Assembly (NCBI GenBank): GCA_026874595.1
Contig: CM049307.1
Span: forward strand, 58,036,870 to 58,100,869
Direction of reading: 5' to 3'
Source: Sipunculus nudus
Taxonomy: Eukaryota > Annelida > Sipuncula > Golfingiida > Sipunculidae
DNA length: 64,000 nucleotides
Positions 1 to 12,479 of the stretch are shown in pieces. Position numbers and translations under genes: made by a program. The notes under the pieces were generated by a model, which worked only from the letters and a program-made list of their open reading frames with translations, searched no databases and was not told where the DNA came from. Position 1 is the first letter of the stretch. Every line of letters starts with the position of its first letter.

Positions 1-1300
1 AATGATACGGATCACCATCAGGATCCAGGAATATTTTTAAGGTAAGATGCTGCATTTCGGATAATGACATAAGGGAGTGATGAGCTGCCTTAGCGTAGGT
101 CTGCGCTCTCTGAGTGCAGAAATCTAGTTTATATATGAGAATAAGATATTCAACACCATCGTCATATCAGGGGGTTCTTTGTAATTCTCCAACATTTTTT
201 TATCTCTAAATTATTCATTTATGAGAATACGATCTTCAACACAATCGTAACAAGAGAGTTTTTTAACAACTCCATGGATTCAGGAATGTAGGGAATCTTA
301 TCATGACAACTTTGTCTACTTACCGGATAAGAGGGATATGATATTTACCGATCATAGGCAAGTGTCCAGAATCTACAATTACAAAATAGAGTATCTCGTA
401 TTGATATTTTATACCATGTCAAATCAGTTATATCGGAAAAGAAGAATATGATAAATAGCGGCGACATTTGTCTTGCCATGGCTTTTGATGGCATATCGTA
501 ATCTCTTGCCCGTGTAACAACATTTTACTTAAAATACTTTCATTTTACTTACAGAACACAGTGTTAAGGTTTTATTCCTATTTCTTTAAATATGCGATAT
601 ACCCAGTTACAAGAACTGAGTCATCCATGAAAACAAAGCATAAATAACAGTTCTGCTTCAACGGATAAGTTGGCATGACATCTATAGCTCAAAGATATTT
701 TTTCAAGCATCCTCAAGCAAACAGATCTGGTACATCTGAATGATGTTCAGTGTCATATCAAATTTGTATTTGAAAGAACAATTTGATGAATAGCAATGCC
801 AAATAAATAGGCTTGACTTTTTGACTTTTAACTATAATCTCTCATTTCTGAGACAACATTATTCTTGAAATAATACAAAAAAAGAAACTGATTTTCTTAT
901 CCAAACTATAGAAATACAAATCTCTGTCAAAGGAAGCTATGGTCAATTATTCATACCAAGCATGTTATATATCTGCTTACCGAGTTACAGGGACCTAATG
1001 TCTAAAGATCATAACCATCATTCAAGAATAAACAAAAATATAGTGTACTTAAGATTAATGCTTCGTGTCATATCAGTTCAACTGTTTTGGAAAAGAACGA
1101 TCGGATATAGATAGGGATGCCACTTATTTTCCCGTGTTAACTGTAAAACTGTAATCTCGTGTGTCTATATCAGGTCTACTTCTGAAATAACTTGTACATG
1201 CGTAAAGGATGTGAAAGGATATATTTCTCTTTAAACATATTATCATCGGTCAAAATCCGGGAAAAAAAACGTTTCTTTAACCTTATCATCTTTTGATGAA
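1..1300. repeat. Degenerate ~325-bp tandem repeat, at least three units
   Basis: Related segments recur at regular spacing. The string GTCATATCA and relatives followed by GGAAAAGAA occur near 418, 750 and 1066. TAATCTC followed by an ACAACATT-like string occurs near 500, 833 and 1151. The unit is about 320-330 bp and strongly diverged. The left edge is cut by the window. No coding potential is seen. Confidence 0.5.
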
Positions 1301-1961
1301 TGTCTTGAAAAGAAATTTCCGTATAAATATATCATTTTCGCTAGAAAGCTTGAAAAAAAGTAACGATCAATCTTCGGTATATAGTTTAGTGTAAATACGA
1401 GTTTGATTTACCGCCTTGTCTTCTCACACAACATCGATTATAAGACTCCTAGATCCTAAATTAACTACTCTGTTGTGTGATATTTGATGTCAATATTCAA
1501 ATAACGGGCAGTGAAGCAGAAACTTACAGTTCAGCGCTAGTCTACACAATGAAGAAAACCAAACCAAAACGAAAATAGAAAAAAAATACCAGAAGCATTC
1601 AGAGCTAAATTACATTGGTTTCGGGCTTAATTTGAAAGACGTGCGTGATTGGCTGAAACGTTTTTACGTCAGCAGTGTCACCATCTGAAGACTCCATTAT
1701 TAAATATAACAACCAATCAGAAGACGCGTCCTCGGTTTCTATGCCATGACTGTCCGACCTAACGACGGGGGCTTCTCGCCTGCCTTTCCAAACTATAATG
1801 AAAATAATAAAGAGATAGCTTTTTAATGTGAAAAACGCTAGTAAAATGTCAGATGCGTAATAGTTATCAGAAATGACCCAGAACAAGTAACAGATTATAC
1901 CGAAATCTACACTAATTCTACAGCAATTCAAGCGCCTGTTGCTTAACCATGTTCTATGTGC
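1301..1961. other. No supported feature
   Basis: AT-rich sequence in which I see no gene, RNA or recognisable repeat. Open frames here are short and have no familiar motif. Confidence 0.5.
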
Positions 1962-2216
1962 ATCTGCAGAATTCCATTCAGGATTTGAACTACGTGACAG
2001 GGGTTTACATGCGATATTCCTGGCGTCAACCAGACACGGTGTATCACCCCTGCGGTTCCTTAGTGTATGTCATCCCAATTGTTGAGTCATAACATCGAGG
2101 ACCCCCGAAAGGCGCACTCTTTTTTGAGTGAAACGTACACCACTGTTTGGCATAAATGCCTCCCCAGTTAGTGTTCACTCTTGGTAAGGGCCTACACTGT
2201 AAAATCTTACCTATAT
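1962..2216 (-). mobile_element. tRNA-derived SINE, copy 1 (body only)
   Basis: This segment matches the body of the SINE copies at 3733 and 31190. It shares the tail string ACTACGTGACAGGG and the central block in which GAGTGCGCCTTTCGGGG is read on the minus strand. The tRNA-like head is missing or too diverged to see. Confidence 0.5.
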
Positions 2217-3732
2217 ATATCTTATATTTAGTTATGAATTCTTTTATTCTAAATGCAGAATGCTTGGAGTTTTTATTTCTACTTCTTTGACAGAATTGTA
2301 GCCCTAGATTTCAGTTCATCAGCTTCTTAATCTAGCAATATGATTGTGGTCTGCTAGTTCAGTTAATTTAATTCTTATTAAGTTCCATGTTTGGATGCTT
2401 AGACAGGAACAATACTAATCTTTACAGGGACATAAGCAGGCGCAATATTATGCCTATTCACACTTTCGGTTTAGTTTTGTTTTATACAACAATTTCCCAG
2501 CAAAAGTATCCCAGCACACAGTCTCAGTACCTCACATACGGCTTTTTACATCTTGTTATGGCACTGCGGTATGATAAACTAGTCCACGTGTGATGTTCAC
2601 AATAACAAGGCCACGTGATCGCAGGTCCGATCGTGAGCCGCAACACGCGGTGTTTTAGCCAGGGGGAACATGTTTCATATTTTTTGCGCCAAGTGAGCCA
2701 GGGCATCCCCTTGATATGTGTTGTGGCTCGCAATGCCCACGGCTTCATGAGCTTTATTTACACCTGTGATCGAGCCCGGTCCACCGTTTTTAACACTCGT
2801 CTACAGGCGTTAGCAAACAGTTCCACGGCAATATTTTGGCAGGTACAACTTTATCTTAAAGGGAAGAAGCTATTTTCATGTCAGTTCAATATGTTTTTAT
2901 AGGTGATTGGGTGCCTTAAAAAGATTTGATATGCTCGCCAAATAAGATGTTATTTCAAGAAACAACAACGTTCTTGTTCGTGTGGAATTGACTCGGCGCG
3001 CTTCTGTTCATGGCTTCTTTTTTTCAGAAATGTCAATGAAACTGTATAGCATACCTGCTATTTCGATAAAAAATGAGCCTCTTTTTGGGAATGGGGATAT
3101 CAATAACAATAAATAGCAAGCTCTTGTTAAGCCATATGTTGCATGAACATCTGGTTTCATATACAGGGGGCATGGATGTTATTAGTTTGGATGGTTCATA
3201 CCTCTGTAGGTTTGTTAGAAATATGAGCTTTTTTTCACATGGCTGTTTTCGGGTATAGAAGTGTGGATCTATGTAGCATATGCAATTTTCCTTTATAACT
3301 TTAACATACCCCAACTAGCGGTGTAGTGTAATAGATGTCTGCGAGATCCTGGCTTAACAGGCCGTCACCATGCACTTCACATAGTGTACATTTACAAAAC
3401 TCTTGCACAGAAGATGATGATAATATATATCAAATAAGCGTGAACGCCTAACCTTTCGTTCTAGGGATTTAACAATGCTTTCTGCTATTGCAATTTCTTT
3501 AGTTTATCTAGATCTCTTATCCTCAAGGCGCATTTGTAATATAATCATATTCATCAGTGATCAAGTAAAATAAAGTATCAAGTAAAAATATGCATTCTAG
3601 GAAGAATGAGTATGAGCCTTAATTCTTGCGGTACTTTTTTGTCAAATATCAAAACTAAAACCATGTAATACTATTCCTCCCCACAAACGGATAGCTATGC
3701 AGCATCGAGACCAAAAACAGAGGGAACAAAAA
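2217..3732. other. No supported feature
   Basis: The stretch has several open frames of 60-95 codons on both strands, including overlapping ones around 2615-2900. None shows a recognisable domain, splice signals in register or a homopolymer-free coding pattern that would support a gene. Confidence 0.5.
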
Positions 3733-4000
3733 CCGGCTTTTGTGACTCAGGGGTAGATCACAGGACGCAAAGCCGGGAGATCATCAGTTCGAATCTCAGC
3801 CATGGAGGTGAGATTTTTTTACGGTCGGTCCCAACCCAGGGTGAACGCTTTACAGGCTTAATGGGAAAGCCGTGCCTAACGGCGTGTTTCACTCACAAAC
3901 GAGTGCGCCTTTTCGGGGTCCCTCGTTGGTAGTGAAGCGTGTGATACTACCCTGACACGTATAGTCTGTAACCGGAATGGATTTCTGCAGATGTACATAT
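3733..4000 (+). mobile_element. tRNA-derived SINE, copy 2 (with tRNA-like head)
   Basis: The head contains an A-box-like TGACTCAGGGG and a B-box GTTCGAATCTC spaced as in a tRNA, which would serve as an internal Pol III promoter. A T-rich stretch and a conserved body follow, with GAGTGCGCCTTTTCGGGG near 3900-3918. The copies at 1962 and 31190 share the body. It is not a functional tRNA gene because the acceptor arms do not pair and the body continues. Confidence 0.7.
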
Positions 4001-4919
4001 ATGTAGTTAATTTAGCATTACAAAATTGAGGCGGATACCTCCACCAAAAATTATTTAAAATATTGTTTCCATTTCTTGGATATAATGTCACGTACATATG
4101 CTGATTCACCTTTTTTATGTATGGACTACTAAAGCGTCTAAGCTGCATTTATAAGCCACTGTGAAAAATGTGATTTTATGTGGGTTTTTTTTCAAGGCAG
4201 ACCTTCTATTAACTTGCCTCGGTGTTTGTGATAGAGCCTTCCTCTCCGTGGGTGTAGCAACATGAAACCTAGGCCCCTTTTATATTTATATTTATATTTC
4301 ATCCGGCGCACTTCCAGCTTTATGACGTTAACATAGTGAAGTGGTTGGAAAGACCGTCTGATCTTCAGTATATCCCTGATATTAGCTTTGCTATGAACAC
4401 GCAGAGTATTGAAAGTTATGGCGCACTCCCTATACTATGGTTGCTTCTTTTAACGCTTTTGTTTCAAATATTGGATATTTGCGAATCGGGATTTATCGCG
4501 AAAATAAATCGTTCGTGAAAATGAGGTCCCATCGTCGGAGGCAATTTGAAAGGTAAAAACACTTATATAATTAACAATAATAGTCCGTGTATATTCAAAG
4601 ATTGTTGTATTAATGATATCAGTTCTTTCAAATTATCTGCCATTGTTGAACATTATTTAATTTTCCACTCGGTTGATGTTCTTCTCAGACCCTATGCAAA
4701 TGTTAAGATTTTGCTCAGGTATTTTTTTTATATATATATATAATTATATACTCTGTAGATACCTTTTGTATGATGTGATCGCGGAAATGGAACCCTCGCG
4801 AAACAATGTAATGGCGAAAATTTTAAACCCCCGAATGTGAAGCTTACCACAGTATTTGATCCCAAAGGTTACAATGAACCAATGGACTAATGGTGACTCT
4901 TCAGGATTGCCTTAATGTG
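4001..4919. other. No supported feature
   Basis: AT-rich sequence with a short (TA)n near 4731-4742 and no recognisable gene. Confidence 0.5.
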
Positions 4920-5300
4920 CTGGCGTCTTTGTACTCTACAAAATACGCGACCCGCTGAATTGTGCACGTATTGACGTTTCTCAGGGTTCACCGTTTCTAC
5001 TCAAAACGAACCGCTTCTAGTTCGCAATGTGTGACGGCCGGGACTACATGTCTCAACCGTCAAACGTTAAATTCTAAATTTGTTACATTTCAAGAAAACA
5101 CCTATTGTTTACATTTCACATGCGCATACTTACAAAATATAACTTATTCTGTGAAACCCACAAAACAAAACACCCATGTTTTGCTATATGCCTTGAAACA
5201 ATTCTAATCCAACACATTTGAATTGACTTACCCTATTCACTTCATTTATACATACGCCGCTGGTGTATTTCGAAGCCCCGGTGCATTGTTGGTGCCAGAT
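4920..5300 (+). repeat. Dispersed repeat, copy 1 (pair with 36246-36570)
   Basis: Several ordered blocks are shared with 36246-36570: a CGGCCGGG string, GTCAAAC, TTACATTTCA, CATTTCACATGC, ATTCCGTGAAA-like, and GTGCATT near the end. The blocks keep order and spacing over about 330 bp, so this is a diverged repeat. I do not recognise the class. Confidence 0.5.
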
Positions 5301-5460
5301 TTTGTCGCTATAGGCCACACTTCGCCGCGGCGCATGAGGCTGAATCTTTTCTGTATTCACTTTTTATTATTTTTTTTTACCATATTCACAGGTTCGTACT
5401 TAAGTCATTCGTATGTTTGTGAGTATTCCTTGATGACTCTCTAGAACCTTCTTGAAACGT

Positions 5461-5620
5461 GGAAACATCTCATGAGATTCCGTTCATGATTGGCGTTATA
5501 CTCTAAACAAACACACACACAAACACACACGACACAGCATAACACATACACACACACCATAACTCACACACGAACGGGAATTAACGCATAACGTCCTGGC
5601 GTCATGGGAATGAAACAATC
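5461..5620. repeat. Dispersed repeat with (CA)-rich core, copy 1
   Basis: A CATGAG..TTTCATGATTG-like string is followed by AAACAAACACACACAC and an ACGAAC..GCGTAAC-like string. It is shared with 52590-52770 in the same orientation and 43051-43260 in reverse. The CA-rich core is a simple repeat; the flanks show that it is an interspersed family. Confidence 0.5.
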
Positions 5621-6477
5621 AATAAAAAATTTAAACAGTTGCATTGAATAAAGTGAGATAGTTCTGATTTTCTTTCAGTTCATTTCAGTTCATTTTTTTT
5701 CAATTACACTTACAATAATCCTTAATAGTGTGAGTAGGGGGTAAAATGTCCATAACAAAGTGCAGCTCCTGGAATTTTACTCTGCTGATTCAGGGGCATA
5801 TACAGGATTTTGGTGGGTAGATCTTAACACCTTGGCTCAGGTAGACAAGATTGCCGGCTTAGCGATTTCGGATTTCCCTCTCTTCAAATAACCAGGTACT
5901 TAGGTTGTTTTATTGTTCGACAGGGTTTCAAATCTGTGATAATTATCGCGAAAATGAAACCTTTGCGGATAAGAAGCCTAATGCTTTACATGTGAATGCT
6001 CACATATAATCAAATCAAAGTCTTGTATAATAATATCAGTTCATGTAACCTTCCTATAGGGATAAGAATTTTCACTCGTTCTCGTGTGTCCTAATCAAAG
6101 TGTTAAGATTAGCGCGCACGCACGTTAAGTAATGTGATAATAGATGCATTCCGTGAAGGTTACTACATGTTAAGATCGTGAAAATGGATCCCTCGCGAAA
6201 CAATAAAAATCGCGCAAAAATAGCCTCGCGAATATGAAGTCAGTCACGGTATAAGGTTACCCATTGTAGCTTCAGATAACCAATTCAAAATTGTTCTGTT
6301 CTTATTTTTTTTTTCTTCTTCTTCTTCTTTTGGATTCCTCACATTAGATTGAATCTTTGTACATGTCTGTTTGCACGTATAGTGTCGCTTAAGTGAAGAG
6401 TATGACTCAATAGAAATATTAAATATAATAATTAGGACGCAAACCCAGAGCGGTAGATATTGATATGGACTTTTAAT
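5621..6477. other. No supported feature
   Basis: I see nothing beyond scattered A/T runs and two short palindromic TCGCGA-like patches (near 5945 and 6195). Confidence 0.45.
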
Positions 6478-6864
6478 TAAACATGTATTATTCCTGGGAT
6501 AATATGTGTTCAATGTATTATTCCTTTTTAACTGAATATTTTTAAAAACGCCCTGGACACCTTGGTATTGCATATAAACATGTGTTATTCCTGGGATAAT
6601 ATGTGTTCCATGTATTATTCCTTTTTAACTGAATATTTTTAAAAACGCCCTGGACACCTTGGTATTGCATATAAACATGTGTTATTCCTGGGATAATATG
6701 TGTTCCATGTATTATTCCTTTTTAACTGAATATTTTTAAAAACGCCCTGGACACCTTGGTATTGCATATAAACATGTGTTATTCCTGGGATAATATGTGT
6801 TCCATGTATTATTCCTTTTTAACTGAATATTTTTAAAAACGCCCTGGACACCTTGGAATTGCTG
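6478..6864. repeat. 97-bp minisatellite, four copies
   Basis: Units begin at 6481, 6578, 6675 and 6772 (period 97 bp), each starting ACATGTRTTATTCCTGGGAT and ending near GACACCTTGG. Copies 2-4 are almost identical. Copy 1 differs at a few sites, suggesting recent expansion from it. Confidence 0.93.
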
Positions 6865-8178
6865 TACTTGACTATTAACATAATGAACAATTAACAAACG
6901 CCCCCTCCCCCATGCATGATGTATGTTGGCTTACGGACACCTTTCAGGGAAACGGCACGTAACGTGACGTCATTGTCGCCTGTGACGTAATGGATCAAGC
7001 TCGACAGATGGCCGTTTGTTCATATGCAACAAGTTCAAGTAGTTAAATGTGCTATAAAACCCTAAAACACTCATTCCGGGGTTATTTATTATATGTTTTA
7101 CACCAAAATTGAACTTCGTGGACCCTTTCACAATACCAACCTATATGACAAATCTTTTAATAAGATCCGTGATACCGTCTCCATATATCGTCCGGACAAA
7201 CACACACATAATCGAGTGATAACAATAACCCTTGCTTTATGAAGGTTTAATAAAAATATGAAAAAAATATATCAATGATCATGATCTAATACTAACATTT
7301 TGCGACAATTTGATTTAACTAATTTCGTGATTTATTCCAGCTGTTTAATCATATATCTTTTCGTGGTTTGATTAAGTAAAACCTCATACGTTTAAACCAT
7401 CAGGAAGGTCATTTAATTGTTAAATCCACAAGGAGGTATTCTGCAAAGTGCCATTGTCACCTGCTATTAATTTGAGGCTGCGCCGGCGGTAATCTGAAAT
7501 CGATTTCAGATTACCGGGAGGTCCTGAAACGGGGAGGGGTAAAAAGACGCTAAAAGACACAAAGTCCGGTATATGCTCTTACACAGCGCTTTACCCATAG
7601 GCCAACTACCTTTATCGTAAGCGTTGTTTGTTATGACCTTGTATCCTGAATCTCTGCACCAGAGGGGAGCACTGTATTTTGGTCCAATCAGATGAGACCC
7701 TGTGCTGAAGACAACACGGTTTACCAGCCAAGCGAGGAATACACGAAGCCAATGTTGTTCATTTCGTTTTGAGTGACGGCTCATCGCCCCGGCGACCGTT
7801 TGAACAGGCCACAGGCTCAGAGAGAATTGCCCCGCATGTGGTTTCTGGATGGAGCCTGATGCCTGTCTGGTGTTTGTTGACTTGCATTTGGTTGGCTGCT
7901 CGTCACATCAGCATTTTTTTTTAGCAGACAGGCCCATGTGCACCACCTGGTGTTTAAGTGCATCCTAAACGGTCAAAGCAGGCAGCGCGAAAATCTTTAG
8001 GCTCTTTAAAAGCGCAAGATTTCCGCTGCCTCGGGAGCGTAAGTCCGGTACTGCTTTTCGGTATTGAGAAAGTATTATTATTTTTCCGTGAATAAGGTTT
8101 AAAAAGGTCCTCTCTAAATCCGCTCCTGTGTCTACCCATATTCATATAACTTTTACTAGTCTAGATGTGTACTATATG
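6865..8178. other. No supported feature
   Basis: No gene could be supported. A 92-codon minus-strand open frame at 7506-7784 shows no recognisable motif and no matching splice signals that I could justify. Confidence 0.45.
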
Positions 8179-8179
8179 T

Positions 8180-8235
<56 letters not shown>
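8180..8235. repeat. (CA)n(TA)n compound microsatellite
   Basis: A run of CA dinucleotides passes directly into TA dinucleotides, immediately before the 205-bp duplication. Confidence 0.95.
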
Positions 8236-8239
<4 letters not shown>

Positions 8240-8645
8240 TTGTTTATATAGTTCTATGAAATAACATTTAATTTTCAAACCAACTTTCTTTTTATTTTAA
8301 TTCGGATATCAGCTGACATTTGCTTTAAATAAGAAACAGATGACGAAATTTCTTTTTTCTATACATTATTTTGTAGTTCAATTGCACTTGATTGAATCGG
8401 GTGCAGACATGAAAAGCCAGTGAAAAGGAAACAGTTGTTTACATTTGTTTATATAGTTCTATGAAATAACATTTAATTTTCAAACCAACTTTCTTTTTAT
8501 TTTAATTCGGATATCAGCTGACATTTGCTTTTAATAAGAAACAGATGACGAATTTTTTTTTTTTAATACATTATTTTGTAGTTCTATTGCACTTGATTGA
8601 ATCGGGTGCAGACATGAAAAGCCAGTAAAAAGGAAACAGTTGTTT
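8236..8645. repeat. Tandem duplication of a 205-bp unit
   Basis: The unit starting ACATTTGTTTATATAGTTC at 8236 is repeated head to tail from 8441. The copies differ mainly in a T-run length and a handful of substitutions, so the duplication is young. The unit has no coding potential. Confidence 0.95.
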
Positions 8646-9264
8646 TAAGTGAAATATTTGACAGATTATACGGTTCCGCAGGTATGGCAAGTTGTTCGCC
8701 CAGCCTTTCACGAGAACAGTGTTGGAAGGGAAATTAAAGCTCCCTGTCCCACAATCCATCAGTCTGGAATGCCCGTCAACTGTTGTTTGAATGTATTAAC
8801 CACCCTCATCAGACCCGGGCGTAAATGGGTTTAATCCCCGCCCGAGGGGTGATGGATCGTACACGTTAACCTCAGGTTTGATAGATATATGTCCCAGGTA
8901 TATACTTTTAATGCCCCTTTATAGTCATGACCGATGGCCCGCCTACCAATCCTTTATTACTTTATTACATGGTACTCTCATCACAAAGTGGTTTTATTTA
9001 AAAAAAGGTCATCTCCAGAAGGCTCTCCCCTCCCCTTCTCTCTTTCTCTCTCTCTCTCGTAGCTTGTAATTTCCCCCATTTCGAATACATAATATTATTC
9101 CATCTCATTGTTATCTACCATTACATATTTGGCAGAGAATTTTAACTAATATTTTACTTACTCAAAATATATTGACAAACACGACACTTTTGTAATGTGC
9201 TGATGTTAAATGACTGTAATCGGTCCTACAAAGCCAACATTTTATAAAGGCATCAGAGTTTTAT

Positions 9265-9285
9265 AATAATAATAATAAAAATAAT

Positions 9286-9341
<56 letters not shown>

Positions 9342-9420
9342 TAATAATAATAAAATAAAAACTATAATAAAATAATAATAATAATAATATATAAATAATA
9401 ATAAAAAGAAGAAGAAGAAA
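9265..9420. repeat. (AAT)n microsatellite and A-rich tract
   Basis: A long array of AAT triplets with interruptions passes into an AAG/A-rich stretch. The isoleucine-rich minus-strand reading of it is an artefact of the triplet repeat. Confidence 0.9.
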
Positions 9421-10220
9421 AATAAAGGAGATTAAGACGGAGAAGAAAAAATAAGGACTTAAAGATGAGATGAAGAGAATATTATAACAACTATAAAAAT
9501 AGTCAACTGCATGTTTGAAATTGATAAAACATAAACTGTATTTCACTTTCAAATATCTTCCCGTCATTAATTCCATGATGAAAAGACAGAAATAAATAAT
9601 TCGTAGACGGTCCTTTACCTATATAAAACAGAAATTTTCACAGGTGATATGATTGTATGCCTTGAAGGATGCGAGCGTGATGCATTTCGGGTAACCATAC
9701 AAGGAGTTCAGACAAATTAAGACCGTTTCCACCCATAAATATGAAAGCCGCCCTGGACACATCTGATACCCCCGCACAAGTTGTTACATGTATTCCTGAA
9801 AGTGGTCAAGACAGGGCTGCCGCTGTATCCTGGTATTCCTCGAACAGCTCTCTAGCACTAAACGACAGGTAATTTGTCATTTGGTGAAAGGCACGGGATG
9901 CAGACACGTAAGACCGAGATTGCTGCGTCCGGCGCCGTTTAATCTTCTGGTAACATGGCGGTGCTTGTGATTCCCGCGCGGGACTAACCTGAACTTGTAA
10001 CTCTGCGGTTATTTTTCATCGAGTCTACTTTGAGTACCCGCTTGACCTGTTATTGTGATGGCTATACAGACTGATTTTACGGTTTCTTCTGGTGTTTTGA
10101 ATTCGGAATAAATGAGCATATATGATTCATCTGTCAGCCCCTTTATTCCGGTATACGGCTCACTAACCGGAACAAACAGTTGGCGAGCATCTGAAATAGC
10201 TTCAAAAAAGTTTCATCCAA

Positions 10221-10575
10221 TTGGCCACACAAAAAAATAAAGGTATCTTTTACTCAGGCACTTTTTTCATAAATCAGTCCCGGCGGACAAAATTTTATTT
10301 TCCTTTTATTTTAGTTTTATCCATAAAAATTTCACATGATTAGGGGACGACATGATAATAAATTAACCTTTTTGCTAAGCAAATAAAACACAACATAACG
10401 CATGGAAATTTTTTTAGAAATATTATCATTTCATTTTTCTGTTGGGAAATATGTCCGAGCGACTGTAGCTCAAAATCGGAAAGCTTCTGCCGAAATTTAA
10501 AAAAAAAATTGTTTATGCAGGAGGGAGGGTTCAAATAAATTCGCCAAGTGCCCGTATTTTGTTTGCTTTATAATT
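10221..10575. mobile_element. Inverted-repeat MITE, diverged copy C
   Basis: It shares the terminal sequence GGCCAxACAAAAAAATAAAGG and an ACTCAGGCACTTTTTTCA block with the better preserved copies at 61948 and 63176, plus an internal CCATAAAAATxTCA..ATGAT block. The right end is eroded to GTGCCCGTATTTTG. Confidence 0.5.
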
Positions 10576-12100
10576 TTGTTCGTCAGATGACGAAGTCCGC
10601 CTTTTTTATGCTTTAAGTGCCTGCATCTATATATAGATGCATGTGTGCGGATATGTGTTCTGTGCATGTCTATACCTCTGTTTGTAATCTCTTGTGGCAG
10701 TTTTATTAAAGGGTCCTATTCACATAACAGTTATGTTGCATGCGTATGCAATATACAGTGTGTTCCCCTTTAAGATGGTATCCGCAATACTGCCACTCTT
10801 AACCCATTTACTCACCCCTGCACTCGAGTGGAAATAAGCATGCATCGGTGTGATCAGTGTGACAAAACCTGGCGAATTTTCAAGCTTCAAAACGGGATTT
10901 TCCTCTGTGTCTTCTTCTTCAATGATTCTTCTCTTTGTTTCGGAGTTGTCGTGCAATCGCAAAATCGGACCTCTGGTCTCGCATTTTTCACAGTAAACAG
11001 TGGACTGCATGCATGTGTTTACTGCATACTTGGAACAGGAGAGAGTCAGAACGTATACCGTGATGGCTTTGCTGGATGACGTTTGTATTAAGAAAAAGTT
11101 AACTTACAGCGTGAGATAATACACAAAATATTGCAAACTTATAAGTACCCTTTTGCTAGTTTTGGCATTTCCATTAAGGTCTTGGAGAAAATCGGTTTTA
11201 TTTATTTATTTCATACAGTCCAACGGAAAAGTAATGCTTTAGACATTTTTCCAGCCATTCTGACACAATCTCTCCCCAAATTCAGTCCGGACGTCTCCCT
11301 AAGAGTAATCATTAACTTGCATGTTTCCGGGAGTTTTTGTGCAAATCCAACAGAAGATCAGCCCCTGCATTTGAAGCTTAGCGTTTCGATTGCATAAAAA
11401 TACCCCCAAAAATAAATAACCTTTTTTTTATTTTTTTCAGGGTAAAACTAATAGAATCAGACGATGAACATGTAAGGTACGGCTGTTGTTACGGCTTATT
11501 GGATATATATGGAAGTTTGTATGACGGACCCTGATAAGTTTGAAGAAACAGCCATACTACAAATATTCAATACCGTTGCCTGAAATTATCTTTAGCAAGA
11601 GCAATTGAAATGTAAAGGGCAAATGTTGTGACGCAGCAGTAAACGCAATATAACTAAGTTCCTAAACGTCCCATGTGGCTTTTGCGAGGGAAAATGACAT
11701 TTCTTCAGTAACGTTAGACTGTAGTAATGATGAAATCACCGAGACTAAAGGAAGGCCGGGTATCCGGTAACAAAACGTCGCAACGGATAATGCGAAAATA
11801 TCAAATTATTTTCTACAATACAATGCAAGAATGTTCCCTAATTATTTGAGTAGGTGACTTTTATGTAATTTTGCTTTAATTATTTTGTTATATCGTCTAT
11901 ATATGTCTATAGTAGCTTCATACAGCAAGAAATTCACATGAACTCTTTCCTATAATACAATTCGAGGATGGTCCCCCATAATTTGGGTACATGATTTTTT
12001 ATATTGGATTTTTTTTATTATTTCGTTATATCTCATTGGTCATTCCTGATGCAACAAGTCATTAACGTGCGTATTCGTGTACAGGTCGAAGAGGTCGGCA
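10576..12100. other. No supported feature
   Basis: The stretch contains overlapping open frames of about 85-95 codons on both strands (10720-11080) without recognisable domains. A block at about 10915-10975 weakly resembles 35600-35650. Confidence 0.4.
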
Positions 12101-12479
12101 GGGGCGTGCTTAGAGGGGGCGCAACAGGCGCGCGCCCACCCCCCCCCCCCCCTAAAATCTGTTCAACAATTTTTTAAGGAGGCACCCAATTTCGTAAATG
12201 GTCAGGGCGTACCGAAACTTTTTGCAAAATGAGCTCACAAAGTCGTATTGTAAGGCCCAGGCCCTAGTTAAAACTAGTTTAAATTAAGTATCATCATAGG
12301 ATGACACCCTTCGCGGCTATATAATGGACCAAACAAAATCTTCATTGGACGCTGCTGCTCATGCATAGGACATATCGTGTTATGCATTGAGCACGACAGT
12401 CCTGGTGGTTATAGCCATTAGATACCGGTTTCAACTTCTGTGATTGGTTCAAGTAACGTCAATGTGTGGTGTTCTACCC

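Noticed and set aside
2615-2902. 95-codon open frame
   Set aside because: No domain, no splice signals and an overlapping frame on the other strand of similar length.
9253-9576. 107-codon isoleucine-rich frame on the minus strand
   Set aside because: It is a reading of an (AAT)n microsatellite.
12115-12250. hAT element starting CAGGGGCGTGCTTAG
   Set aside because: The left end looks right, but no inverse end or target duplication could be found downstream.
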